From Owenia fusiformis (taxonomy: Eukaryota; Annelida; Polychaeta; Sabellida; Oweniidae): a stretch of 25,006 nucleotides of DNA. Position 1 is the stretch's first letter; the number at the start of each line of letters is the position of its first letter. Where the stretch lies: the NCBI GenBank assembly GCA_903813345.2, contig CAIIXF020000132.1, positions 1-25,006 on the forward strand. Direction: 5' to 3'. Below are positions 10,284-20,381 of the stretch, piece by piece. Under the pieces are notes generated by a model. It did no database searches, had not been told where the DNA came from, and saw only the letters and a list, made by a program, of their open reading frames with translations. The position numbers and the translations under genes are program-made.

Positions 10284-10797
10284 TAAATTAGAGTATTTGT
10301 GCATAGCATTTTCCCCTTTTGTTTGAAGGATATTTTAAGAATAATTCCAGCGTTCGTACACACCTGGAAATGTCAGGGTTTTGATTTAATTTTCCAAGTG
10401 CCTGAAATGTCAGAGAATTTTAAAATAAGGTCAAAAAGGGCCAAAGAGTCCGGGAATTTTGAAACTGTAGACATGTCATGGAAATGTCAGGGAAATTTGT
10501 ATCAGTGTTGAAAAAATGATGTTCCAGAAAAATAAATTTTAGGACTATGACAGGATCTCAATGAAATCCAAAATGTAACATTTAGTTGATTCCACACGGG
10601 GCGTGTACATTGTCTAACATATATCTAAAAGGTTTACACTGTCTTGATTAATGAACTTCTTAGATCTAGTCGCGCTTCAGAAGTGGAAATCCTTCAATTA
10701 TCAGAGGTTAATGTTTCTAAAACTGTATTGAAATAAACGTACGTCTTGTTTTCAAACCTACACCTTGCTCCTTTCTGTCGTATTAATAAAGCAAAAA
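10284..10797. other. Non-coding stretch with a dispersed 'ggaaatgtcaggg' motif
   Basis: Three related strings (ctggaaatgtcaggg near 10363, cctgaaatgtcagag near 10400, tggaaatgtcaggg near 10479) lie in a 140-bp block and suggest an old internal repeat. No gene is recognised; the 70-codon open frame here spans the repeat and is probably chance. Confidence 0.4.
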
Positions 10798-11045
10798 TAA
10801 CATATCACGGTGGGATACGAACCACTCGCCTGGGATTTGGTTATTCACTAACACCATAGGCGTTCACCTATTCTGGATACAACTGACGAGTTGTATCTAA
10901 GTGGAGTCAAAAGCGAAGATCATTCTAAATTGACGCTCGGTATAAATAGATGATACTTTTATCATCTCACACAGGTGAACGTTAGCCTCATGGCTAGCGT
11001 GTTTAGCTTCCACCCCTTAGGTTAGTCGATCGAAACCCGTTCATG
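10798..11045. mobile_element. Inverted pair of diverged tRNA-like (SINE-head-like) modules
   Basis: On the minus strand, 10865-10798 runs aggtgaacg-cctatggtgttagtg and ends in ggttcgtatccca, close to a pol III B box (GGTTCGANNCC). On the plus strand, 10974-11040 runs aggtgaacgttagcctcatgg, an A-box-like string (TRGCNNAGYNGG), and ends in gatcgaaaccc. The modules share their starts and overall length and point away from each other. The centre holds two compact hairpins, gatacaact/agttgtatc (about 10877-10898) and gatgata/tatcatc. Neither module folds convincingly as an intact tRNA by eye. A tRNA-derived SINE pair or foldback is the best reading. Confidence 0.45.
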
Positions 11046-11104
11046 GCGAACTTTTTGATTTGCTTGCTGTCAACTTATAATAAGTAGGGCAAAATCCAGA
11101 AAAA

Positions 11105-11565
11105 GTAGATCAAAAATACTCCAATGGAGTATAAAATTGTCACCAGGATTCCGAAATGAGACGAATGTTAACTCGTTAAATCTCGGTAGATAAAGTAGGT
11201 CAGAAAATCCGGATTAATCCGAACTGATTCGGGAATCTTCGTCATAAGAAGTAGATCAAAAATCCAGAGAAGTAGATCAAAAATACTCCAATGGAGTATA
11301 AAATTGTCACCAGGATTCCGAAATGAGCCGAATGTAAACTCGTTAAATCTCGGTAGATGAAGTAGGTCAGAAAATCCGGATTAATCCGAACAAGGTTCGG
11401 GAATCTTCGTAATAAGAAGTAGATTAAAAATACTCCCTATGGAGTATAAAATTGTCCCCAATATTCCGAAATACGACGAATCGAATCGGCAAACTTCGGT
11501 AAAATAATGAAGTGCATAAAAACCGAAATGATCCGATGAACGTTCGGATAAAATCGTGAACAGGT
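11105..11565. repeat. Tandem repeat, three units of about 147-167 bp
   Basis: gtagat(c/t)aaaaatactcc starts at 11105, 11272 and 11419. Each unit continues with a small palindrome (actcc-atggagt), attccgaaat, cgttaaatctcggtaga (units 1 and 2) and ttcgggaatcttcgt. Units 1 and 2 are nearly identical; unit 3 is diverged, so unit 1/2 duplication is younger. Confidence 0.85.
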
Positions 11566-12170
11566 GTCAGGGGTTTCCCCTCATCTTTCCCCACATTGTT
11601 CTAAAAGCCTTATATGGATTTATCACGTAACATTCAAAATGACGTTCCTATATGGTTCTATGGGTTCGAACACGTGACCAAATATACCAAATAAAAATTT
11701 TACCTTGACCACTGGATGGGATTTCATAGAAAATATCCAAGAAAACCTATCCTCGTGATCCTTAAATCACTTAAATTCGATCATTTTATTTTCACCCCTT
11801 GATGGAATTTTATGAAAGAAGTCATGAAAACACATCATCATGTAAGGGTTTTCACCTAAATTAGCTCGTTTTATCTTGAGCCTTCAATTGAATTTCTTGA
11901 AGAAATATTTTATGAAAAAATATCATCATGTTATGATTTGTATTTAAATAAGACCGTTTCATCTAAATACTTGGATAATATTTCATAAAAAATGCACTTT
12001 AAAATTTTTCAGAATTTGCCTTAATTTATCAATGTAATGAAAGTATTAGATTAACTCTCAAATAGCGTTCTATTTTAACCTTTTTATTGAAATCAATACA
12101 GGACTCGCTCTCTAAATATCCAATAAAAATTCAACCCTTGGATGTGATTTCGTTGGAAAAAAAATATGTC
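11566..12170. repeat. Very degenerate tandem repeat, about 90-bp period
   Basis: Related lines recur: gaccactggatgggatttcat (about 11706), ccccttgatggaattttatg (about 11796), gccttcaattgaatttcttg (about 11880) and cccttggatgtgatttcg (about 12135), mostly followed by gaaaa...atcatcatg or similar. The period is loose. It ends just before the LINE fragment at 12181. Confidence 0.45.
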
Positions 12171-12180
12171 AAGTCCAGAA

Positions 12181-13783
12181 TCAAATGATTTGTCCAGAAC
12201 CTCTTAAGATCCTGTTGTTTGAAAAGTAAGGGAATGCTTTGCTTTCATCATTAGCATAGAAGCCATCACACATAGAATTAAATATCTTTTTGTGTAATGA
12301 CCCTTCTTTGATATTACATTTTAAATATATAAAGTAATCTATTTGCCTTTTTTCAATGACATCAACAAGAGGTCTCCAGCCTAAATCACCTAAAAGTGCT
12401 TCTCTGGCTGGGCAACACCTAATTTGGAGAATTGATCTCCCAATATTATATTGCATTGATTTCATTTTATCTGTGTTAGTTTTGTTTAACGTGAATATAG
12501 GACAGCCGTGAAGAATGGCAGGGACAAACATTGAATTGTACATTTTCCCCCCAAATTTGAGACGCATGACATTACAGTGTTTTGTCAAAGTGGAGACTAT
12601 CATACCTTGAATTCGTTTAGATTTTTCGGCAAGGAGGTCAATGTGGCTGGAGTCTTTTAGAGACCGATCAAAATATATCCCTAGATACTAACTTTTAACT
12701 TCAAATAATTCATGGCTGCCTAAGATCCATTTTTTATTTTTGTTAAGTCTTTTCCCAATGACCATAACCTTTGACTTTTAGGGCTAAAATTCAAACCCCA
12801 TTTAATAGAAAAGAAGTCAGCAATTTTTAACATTCTGTTCATTGTAGATTCATTTTCGGCAAGTAAAACAACATCATCGGCGAACATAAGAACTGGGACC
12901 TTTTCATTTTCAAAAGGCAACCCTATATCTTCATTGTTGAACATTTCAACAAGTTCGCTCATAACAAGGGAAAACAGAGTCGGGGAGAGGCAGCAACCCT
13001 GTTTTAGGCTATATACAGGGCTGCACTCTTCCCACTCTGTTGAAATTGTTCCAAAGATCACTTTGCTTTTAACTCCCACATATAACTCCCTCAAAATGCG
13101 CCAGACTTTGCCTTGAATCCCTTCTTCCCATAATCGTAAAAATAAAAGATCCCTGTTTACCACGTCGAAGGCTTTAGAGATGTCCAAAAAGATAAATAGG
13201 TCTTAAGGTTGTTGTTTTTCCTCATGCTACAGATACCTCTAAGGGCAAAAATATGATTTTCTAATCTCATACCCGATCTGAAGGCGCCTTGCAAGTCACC
13301 CAAAATGTTATTAACTTCAAAAAACTTCAAGATCTTAGATTCCATAATAGAGGTGAAAAGCTTGTAAATGTTAGAGTTTATTGTAATGCCTTTATAGTTG
13401 TCAAGTATTTCCTTATCTGAATTCTTGTGAATGGGAAATAAAAGAACTTCTTTCCATTCCTTGGGCATTTGTTCTCTAATCTTCACTTGATAAAATATTT
13501 CAGATATTGATTTAATTATAATAGGCCCCCCTTGCTTCAGAAATTCATTTGGAATTTGATATGTTCCACATGCTTTACCATTACTTAACCCTTTGATACA
13601 TTCGGAAACTTCACCTTCATCAAATGTAACATCAAATAAAGCATTGTCTGAAAATGTAGATGACATATGAAGCTCTCTAAGTTGCTGAGACAAGTCTGTT
13701 TTTACTGAACGATCATTTACATTGTTGGGACCAACATTTTTCCATCCAGTATTTAGCAATTGACTGAGATACTTTCCGAGGGT
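12181..13783 (-). pseudogene. Non-LTR retrotransposon (LINE) reverse transcriptase, 5'-truncated and frameshifted
   Basis: Read on the minus strand, three overlapping frames give one RT. Frame 1 (about 13783-13157) has the fingers region, with GKACGTYQIPNEFLK, MPKEWKEVLLFPIHK and a NYKGITI motif. Frame 2 (13187-12720) carries DISKAFDVVNRDLL (motif A), LKQGCCLSPTLFSL (motif B) and the catalytic FADD core in VLMFADDVVLLAE (motif C). A further part around 12718-12604 reads YLGIYFD behind an in-frame stop, and 12603-12181 is the thumb/C-terminal region. The enzyme would reverse-transcribe LINE RNA at a nicked target. At least two frameshifts and one stop make it inactive, and no endonuclease domain lies upstream. 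I cannot name the clade safely. Confidence 0.9.
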
Positions 13784-13858
13784 CAGTTATTATTCATTTT
13801 GGGTCATCTGGGTCTTTTATTTGTGATATTTTAAGTAAAAATCAATCATTTGTCTCCA

Positions 13859-13912
13859 AATTTTCACAGAGGGTGTATTATATTATATTTTCACAGAGGG
13901 TGTATTATATGC
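13859..13912. repeat. Two tandem copies of a 27-bp unit
   Basis: attttcacagagggtgtatt occurs at about 13860 and again 27 bases later, followed by tatat in both. The copies are almost identical, so the duplication is recent. Confidence 0.8.
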
Positions 13913-14088
13913 CTCAAATTATGCGTGGAAAGTTTCATTAAGCTTACTTGCCTTATACAAAAGTTATTTAAGGGTTTTCTCAATAGGAAAAGACTTTTGA
14001 TACAGAGGGTAATTGTTTTTGTTAACATTTTTTGTTTTTTTAGTGCAATTGTTTTTGCTCCTTTCTACCAATTCTTGAGAATAAAATA

Positions 14089-15245
14089 AAATGTCTTTCC
14101 GAACCTTGTTGGAGCGAAATAGCATCTACAACGTGTATTTAGACCTCTCAATATCATAGTTATACAAAGGAATTTTTGGTTGATTTTAAAAAAGTATTCA
14201 AAATATTAAAACAAAATCCCCCAAAATAGATAAAAATCAAGATAAACCTTTTATTTCATTAACAAGATACTTTTCCCCAAAATTTCGTTTGTACAATTAT
14301 AATATTGAGAGACCTACACTCCCCTCCATAAGTTTGGCAACCTTTTTCCCCTATTGAACTACGTGTTAAAACCTCTTTACGTTTGAATTTTTATTTACTT
14401 AACTGGCGATGAAATAACTTATGATATTGATGGAAACGTAACTTGACTTTATTTCCAATACCTCCAAATTTTCTCAATTTTTTTCCTCAATTACAATAGG
14501 TCGAAAATTGATGATAAATTCGATGAATTTTTGAAAATCGTCATTCCCATGTAATCCAATGGGAAATGGAGGGTTCGGGGTAAATCAGAAATCAGGATAT
14601 CTTTTCAGTAAAATATTCAGCAAAAAATATTTTTTTATAGAACATTGAATTGTCTAACTTTTTTGAACACTGAGTGTTTAGTTTATTTGATGAATATTAA
14701 AGTTACAGCGCTTCAGTCATTTTTGAAAATAATTTTTCGCCTCCTGTGTTATTTCAATGGGAGAGGTTTTTTGAAAAACAATTTTGACTTTAAAGCTCTA
14801 TAACTTTGTTGAACTTGAAGAAACATATCAATTTTTGTTAAATAAAGTTAGCAAATTCAATTGCCTGCCTCACTCGTATTTTTTGCAAGGACTCGGATGG
14901 ATGGATATTATGTCATATGACTTGCGGCAAACCTACCATTTCCCATTGGTAAACATGGGAATGTCGATTTTCAAAAATTCATCAAATTTATCATCAATTT
15001 TTCGACCTATTGTAATTGAGGAAAAAATTGAGAAAATTTGGAAGTATTTGAATTAAAGTCAAATTACGTTTCCATCAATAGTATAAGTATTTTCATCGCA
15101 GGTTAAGTAAATAAAAATTCAAAGGTAAAGAGGCTTTAACACATAGTTCAATGGGGGAAAAAAGGTTGCCAAACTTATGGAGGGGAGTGTAAACATGTTG
15201 TGTTTATGTTTTTTTGTTCCAATGAGGTTCGGAAAGATGTTTCAT
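14089..15245. mobile_element. Foldback element split by a Tc1-type insertion
   Basis: The left arm starting near 14089 (atgtctttccgaacct...tagacctctcaatatcatag) pairs with a right arm that is in two parts: ataatattgagagaccta just left of the Tc1-type element (ending 14316), and aacatgttgtgttt...caatgaggttcggaaagat just right of it (15192-15238). Removing the insert would leave an element of about 280 bp with arms of about 80 bp. It is non-coding. The outer ends are approximate. Confidence 0.75.
14317..15189 (-). mobile_element. Non-autonomous Tc1/mariner-type foldback element, copy 2 (873 bp)
   Basis: Ends are CACTCCCCTCC and GGAGGGGAGTG with TA on each side (14315-14316, 15190-15191). Inverted arms span about 14317-14580 and 14925-15189. 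The core matches copy 1 (4220-5094) as reverse complement, so the two lie in opposite orientation. The 90-codon open frame from 14784 runs through core and right arm and has no transposase motif such as a DDE triad. Confidence 0.88.
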
Positions 15246-15430
15246 TTCACTCTGGAAACATGATACCAAGAAATAAACAAGTGTTTGATGTGTTTTCTAA
15301 AACAATATAGATGAAAGTATACATATATTTTTCAAATTATATTGTTACCATTCAAAAGATGACCATTAAATTGACGATGTGTTAAATTTTTAGGTTTTTT
15401 ATGACTGGTTTAAGAGAAATGTGTGTTCAA

Positions 15431-15564
15431 AAAGTTCTCCATATCGATACCACTCCTTTGAATCCATTTTTATAGGATGGTCCGAAGTTACATTTCTCTA
15501 GCACTTGATGCATAAAATCCCAGTTTAAACTGACGTACGCAGATAAAATGTCTACATAAACAAT
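15431..15564 (-). pseudogene. Displaced copy of a LINE RT fragment
   Basis: This 134-bp piece repeats 17621-17754 in the same orientation with about two or three differences; shared landmarks are aaagttctccatatcgatac at the start and tctacataaacaata at the end. On the minus strand it encodes part of the RT palm (a ...VYVDI...YDSLNWDFM-like stretch). It lies beyond the 3' part of the main LINE, about 2.19 kb from its parent. Confidence 0.85.
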
Positions 15565-15679
15565 ATTGTTTATTGTTTCTTTTATTCCCGAAAATTAATC
15601 GGAGCAACAAACATAATAATTACAATACAGTTATTTTATACAATAGAGAATAATCATGATAATGTAAGAATAATATTTA
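15565..15679 (-). other. Possible LINE 3' untranslated tail
   Basis: This short AT-rich piece lies directly 3' (minus-strand sense) of the duplicated C-terminal coding block. It shows no coding similarity. It may be the LINE's 3' UTR or unrelated sequence; no poly-A run or short 3' repeat is evident. Confidence 0.3.
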
Positions 15680-16309
15680 CACGAAATAGTGCTGCACAAA
15701 TTGCCGCTTATTTGCAATAGTTATTAAAAAATTACAAAATGTGTCATCATCCAATTGTTGGAGAACATCTGCCTGACTTCCTAGTATGGCATCAATAAAA
15801 ACATGTGTGTCAGCAGAAAACAGCTTGACACCAGTATATATGTCTAAAATTGAGACTATTGAATTAAAAAGTTCGTCTCTCACAGATAATGCTGCTATTT
15901 TGGCAATGCAATAAGTAATACACGATTATGAACTCATTTGTAAATATAATGGTGTCACACATTTTACACTTCTTTTCATATACATTAGGTAAGGATAAAT
16001 GAATGAGATTGCCTAAATTCCAAGTGCATTTTGGGAATTGTCTACCCAATTCCCACATTATGCTTGGGCTGAGTTCCGTATGGACGTTACGAAAATATTG
16101 CAAAGAGACATTTTGCTGGCAGCTTTCTTGCCATTTTTTCTCCTCATTAATATGAATTTGTGATTTAGTAAGCAGTCTCCACTTTTCCTTAATCAATAAT
16201 AATTGCCATTACACTGGTGAATTGTTGAATTTGGTCTGGTATATATTCATATTTTTCAGCCAGATTGTACATTGATGAACCCTTTCTGTTTAAATGTTTC
16301 TCTGTTCGA
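15680..16309 (-). pseudogene. Tandem copy A of the LINE C-terminal region
   Basis: The block from acgaaatagtgctgcaca to ttctctgttcga repeats copy B (16313-16948) at an offset of 633 bases, with only a handful of substitutions and a 5-bp deletion near 16270. On the minus strand it encodes a domain containing CKMC...LLHC, resembling the Cys/His cluster found after RT in many LINEs, then a RDELFNSIVSI segment reached only by a frame change. That frame change (in tgtgagagacgaac) is present in both copies, so the coding region was already broken when it was duplicated. Confidence 0.85.
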
Positions 16310-16312
16310 GAA

Positions 16313-18325
16313 CACGAAATAGTGCTGCACAAATTGCAGCTTATTTGCAATAGTTAGTAAAAAATTACAAAATGTGTCATCATCCAATTGTTGGAGAACA
16401 TCTGCCTGACTTCCTAGTATGGCATCAATAAAAACATGTGTGTCAGCAGAAAACAGCTTGACACCAGTATATATGTCTAAAATTGAGACTATTGAATTAA
16501 AAAGTTCGTCTCTCACAGATAATGCTGCTATTTTGGCAATGCAATAAGTAATACACGATTATGAACTCATTTGTAAATATAATGGTGTCACACATTTTAC
16601 ACTTCTTTTCATATACATTAGGTAAGGATAAATGAATGAGATTGCCTAAATTCCAAGTGCATTTTGGGAATTGTCTACCCAATTCCCACATTATGCTTGG
16701 GCTGAGTTCCGTATGGACGTTACGAAAATATTGCAAAGAGACATTCTGCTGGCAGCTTTCTTGCCATTTTTTCTCCTCATTAATATATATTTGTGATTTA
16801 GTAAGCAGTCTCCACTTTTCCTTAATCAATAATAATTGCCATTACACTGGTGAATTGTTGAATTTGGTCTGGTATATATTCATATTTTTCAGCCAGATTG
16901 TATAGATCATTGATGAACCCTTTCTGTTTAAATGTTTCTCTGTTCGACAAATAACTTGCCAATCTTAAAATGAAGACTTTTTTTTGTAATGAAATGTTTG
17001 CATCTACATAATCTGTTGAAAACCCCAATTTAGCCTTATCGATCCTAGCAGATATTGTCCATAATCCAGGGGTTGATAGAGCTACATCGGACGGAAATCT
17101 CATGCCAAAACGTTGAATTGCTTTTGTTACTTGACGTTGTGTAAGTTCTAGCAAATAAATGTCTTTTTTGGTGAGGTTTTACCAAAGCTCACATCCAAAT
17201 AACATGACAGGTAATATCATGTTGATCCAGATTCTTAATGAAGTAAGAGGATTTGCATCTTTTACAATGCGGACATTAGCAATAGAGTAATACGAATTTT
17301 TGGCTTTTTGCATGCATTATCTACCATGTCTTTGCATTTAAAATCTCTTCTCAAAGCGTTACCAACGTATTGTTGAGTATTTGCGTTAGGAATAATATCA
17401 CTGCCTAAGAAGTAGCATACTTGATTACTTGCTTTTGATGTGTCATTGAATGTGACCACGGCACTTTTGCCGTGTTCCCCAGCATGGTACAGTAACCTCC
17501 AGTTACTGCTATATTCATATACAATGTTTAGCAGGGTCTGTAGTTCAGCAGGGGAAGACGCCGAAAGAGTCGTATCATCCGCCACTAAAATGCATGGGAT
17601 TAGAGTAGCACCGATAGTTAAAAGTTCTCCATATCGATACCACTCCTTTGAATCCATTTTTATAGGATGGTCCGAAGTTACATTTCTCTAGCACTTGATG
17701 CATAAAATCCCAGTTTAAACTGTCATACGCAGATAAAATGTCTACATAAACAATACTTGCATTCCTTAATTGCTTCTCATTTGCATAAAATATTACATCA
17801 TCTATTTTCTAATCACTTCACCAATGTATCTACCTTTGAGATACCCAACTTGATTTGAATGCACAATAAGATTTAAAACCTTTTTAACCTAGTTGCTAAA
17901 GCATGTTCTATAATTTTATAATCTACACAAAGTAGACTTAATGGTCTCCAATCTTTTAAATAGAGAGGGTCACGATCCTTCTTTTGAATCAAAGATATCA
18001 TGCTTCTTCTCTAAGAAATTGTAAGTCCACCTTCATTAAAGCTCTCCTCAACTGATTCTATGAAAAATAATTTGATATTATTCCAAAATTTACGATAAAC
18101 TCAGCAGGAAGTCCATCTCCACCTGGTGTGTGATTTAGTTTCATTTTCAGCATTGAGTTATGGAGTTCTTTTTCTGTCAGCATTCCTTCACAAATATCAC
18201 TTTTGTTCTTGGTAGTTAAGGGAAATTAACAGTTTGTATAGGCATTTCGTTATAAAGGCCTTTAAAATGCTGAGACTGTTTTTGTAAGATGTCCGCTAAA
18301 TTGGTCAGTTTTTCAGATTATGGTT
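16313..18325 (-). pseudogene. Tx1/L1-like LINE reverse transcriptase, 5'-truncated, multiply broken
   Basis: On the minus strand the order is: SEKLTNLADIL...SQHFKGLYNE (about 18325-18230), a TPGGDGLPAEF motif (about 18135-18100), SLIQKKDRDPLYLKDWRPLSLL (about 17995-17935), VGYLKGRYIGE (about 17855-17820), then VDI..AYDSLNWDF (about 17750-17700) and the catalytic ILVADDTTLSAS (about 17595-17560). The 17262-17657 frame continues the palm and thumb. Then come a separate frame at 17154-16822 and the Cys/His segment (copy B, 16829-16497). The KKD-D-L--WRP-SLL and ADDTT motifs are typical of Tx1/L1-like LINEs, so the clade assignment is moderately firm. Several frameshifts and stops make it non-functional. 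No endonuclease is present. Confidence 0.88.
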
Positions 18326-18329
18326 CCCC

Positions 18330-18628
18330 TTCTTAACGGCCCTTACTGGCCCCGATTGTTAATATATAAGATAATAAGGGAAAGAGATCACCATATAAAT
18401 CAATGGAGAGTGGGGCCATAATTTGATTGGACCTCCAATTTTTTACACCGTCCTTTGGTCTTTAAAAATTGAAATTTGACCTTTTTCAGTTTTTGAGCTC
18501 TAATATCTCAAAACTGGTTAAAACTTAAGTCAATGGCTAATATACTAATCTGTGTAGAACCTTTACAGGAACATACATCCTGACGTTCATTCAAAAATAT
18601 TAATTTGAAGTCACCAATTTTGAGAAAC
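18330..18628. other. Left part of an AGGTCA-rich repeat, before a MITE
   Basis: Non-coding. It contains ggcccttactggcccc and tggggcca as a weak inverted pair, and phrases such as atttgaccttttt...ctcaaaactgg that recur in form after the MITE at 18629-18816. This suggests one larger repeat, about 18330-19725, interrupted by the MITE. Confidence 0.45.
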
Positions 18629-18816
18629 TTACCATGTATTCGCCAATGCAAATAACGCCTGCCGGCTATCGGATTAACCTACTATTTTATGACCAACTCA
18701 ATTAAATATGAACGAAATAGTAGCAGGTACTATTCATATTTAAATGAGTTACCAATAAAATAGCAAGTAAATCCCGTAGCCGACAGACGTTAGTTGCATT
18801 TGCGAATACAAGCTTA
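18629..18816 (+). mobile_element. Palindromic MITE family, copy D
   Basis: The left arm (catgtattcgccaatgcaaa, then gcctgccggctatcggatta) pairs with the right arm (gtagccgacagacgttagtt, then gcatttgcgaatacaagc). The core carries catatttaaatgagtt, as in copies A and B about 10 kb away. The element is about 188 bp, flanked by tta-like bases on both sides (aactta / gctta), a possible target duplication. Confidence 0.82.
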
Positions 18817-18939
18817 GAAAACACAGTGTGATTTAATTTGATGCCCTTTGACCTTGCAAATTTGACTTTTTTAGATCTCAGTGGGTCTTTTGAGATTAAA
18901 TATACCTAAATTTGAATCCAAAAAATCAATTTGGAAATC

Positions 18940-19580
18940 GTCCTTTATACCTTTCGAAGGTCACTTAAGGTCAAAACTAAGATCAGATTTGAGTTCCTGA
19001 GAACTTGTAGATGATTTTTCCAAAATTTTTTCAATTTGAAGCAAGTTGAAAAATGACAGATTTTTACCGTTTTTTGACGTCAACTATCTCAAAAACGGTA
19101 ACAAGGCATTAACATGACAAAATGTCACCACCTAAAACAATTTGGTCAATTCAAAGCAAGTTGGAAAATACCTTTTGACCTTGAGAAGGTCATTGAAGGT
19201 CAAAGGTCAAATCTAAAGTCAGATTTGAACTTCTGAGAACTTGTAAAGTCAAATTTGAACTTTTGAAAAGATGTAGATGATTTTGAATAAAAAATTTGGT
19301 CAATTTGAAGCAAGTTAAAAACAGACCTTTTTGACCTTTTTTGACCTTGAGAAGGTCATTAAAGGTCAAATGTCAAATCTAAAGTCAGATTTGAATTTCT
19401 GAGAACATGTAGATGATTTTGAAAAAAAAGTAGTCAATTTAAAGCAAGTTGAAAACATACCTTTTTGACCTTTTTTGACCTTGAGAAGGTCATTGAAGGT
19501 CAAATGTCAAATCTAAAGTCAGATTTGAACTTCTGAGAACATGTAGATGATTTAGAAAAAAATTGAAGTCAGTCTAAACA
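18940..19580. repeat. Degenerate tandem repeat rich in AGGTCA/TGACCT
   Basis: Units recur with the phrase ctgagaac(t/a)tgta at 18997, 19233, 19399 and 19533, the last two 134 bases apart. A unit runs: ttttgaccttgagaaggtca, ttgaaggtcaaatgtcaaat, ctaaagtcagatttgaactt, ctgagaacatgtagatgatt, then a caatttgaagcaagtt linker. TGACCT and AGGTCA face away from each other in each unit, with a five-base gap. No frame is coding. Confidence 0.85.
19197..19209 (+). promoter_or_regulatory. Perfect DR1 nuclear-receptor-like motif
   Basis: AGGTCA, one base, AGGTCA: the consensus direct repeat bound by RXR/HNF4/PPAR-class receptors. It sits in the AGGTCA-rich repeat, so it may be a by-product of that repeat rather than a selected site. 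Confidence 0.5.
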
Positions 19581-19620
19581 GTATTTGTTAAGTTATAGGA
19601 AGTTGTAAGAAATTGTTACA

Positions 19621-19725
19621 GACGCCGGACGCCAACCTCCAACCACCAACCGCCAACCACCAACCGCCGTCGCAAAAAAACGGAGACCATAACAATATGT
19701 CACCACTTTTGGTGGTGACATAAAA
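19621..19725. repeat. GC-rich 'ccaaccgcc' block and terminal hairpin
   Basis: A gacgccggacgcc start is followed by repeated ccaacc/ccgcc strings, standing out in an AT-rich setting. After cggagaccataacaata comes a perfect hairpin, tgtcaccac-ttttg-gtggtgaca (19698-19720). This arrangement looks like the end of a transposable element, probably the one covering 18330-19725. Confidence 0.6.
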
Positions 19726-20213
19726 ATAAACTATATCTAGTTATAATTTAGTTCATTGCTAGAAATAATGAATTCTACCTCCTTGCTAAAACCAATGTCG
19801 ATTACATGTCGAGATAACTTTCAAGTATAAGGACAACATCTGAGAAACTTGAAAAAAAACTTTAATTTGGCCTAGATTTTGACCTTGATAAAAACTTCTT
19901 TCCCGGTAAGTTAATATAAGTTCACTTAAGTTCCGTTTATATAGCAGATAAATGAAATCTTATCTTAGACTTAGTTACATAAGCAGCATTTCGAAAAACA
20001 GATAAGATCTGCACTTTTAACCGAAACCGTTTATGTAACTTTAGTGGGGAATTAAATCGACGATTCTGTTGTCTTCTGAGCTATGTTTTCGCAAACATGT
20101 ACATTTTTTAAACATAATATGATACTGGTTAACGTTTGTGATAAAAATGTCGTGGGAATTCTGCCTACAACGTGTGAAATAAGGAAAAAAGAAAATCATA
20201 CCTTCGATGTCCC
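19726..20213. other. AT-rich stretch, nothing recognised
   Basis: No coding similarity and no ordered repeat apart from a few cttatct/agataag strings near 19960-20010. Confidence 0.5.
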
Positions 20214-20320
20214 GACATTATGTTACCGAAACAAGCGCAATCGAGTGGATCACCAGTGTTGTAGGTCACGGTTGACATTTTGTTACCGAAACGGTTCGTA
20301 ATCGAGCGGATCACCAGTGT
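20214..20320. repeat. Tandem duplication, 60-bp unit
   Basis: gacatt(a/t)tgttaccgaaac starts at 20214 and 20274, each followed by aatcgag(t/c)ggatcaccagtgt. The two units are about 80-85% identical. Confidence 0.8.
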
Positions 20321-20381
20321 ACCAGATGCTTGACAAGGATTGCGAGTCTCATACTGCACCGTTTTTCAACTTGTACCATTA

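Noticed and set aside
10974-11045. Functional tRNA gene
   Set aside because: The A- and B-box-like strings are present but the stems do not form a clean cloverleaf by eye, and a diverged mirror copy lies on the other strand.
14784-15056. 90-codon open frame as a transposase
   Set aside because: It lies in the core and right arm of a non-autonomous element and has no DDE or helix-turn-helix pattern; copy 1 at 4220-5094 does not preserve it.
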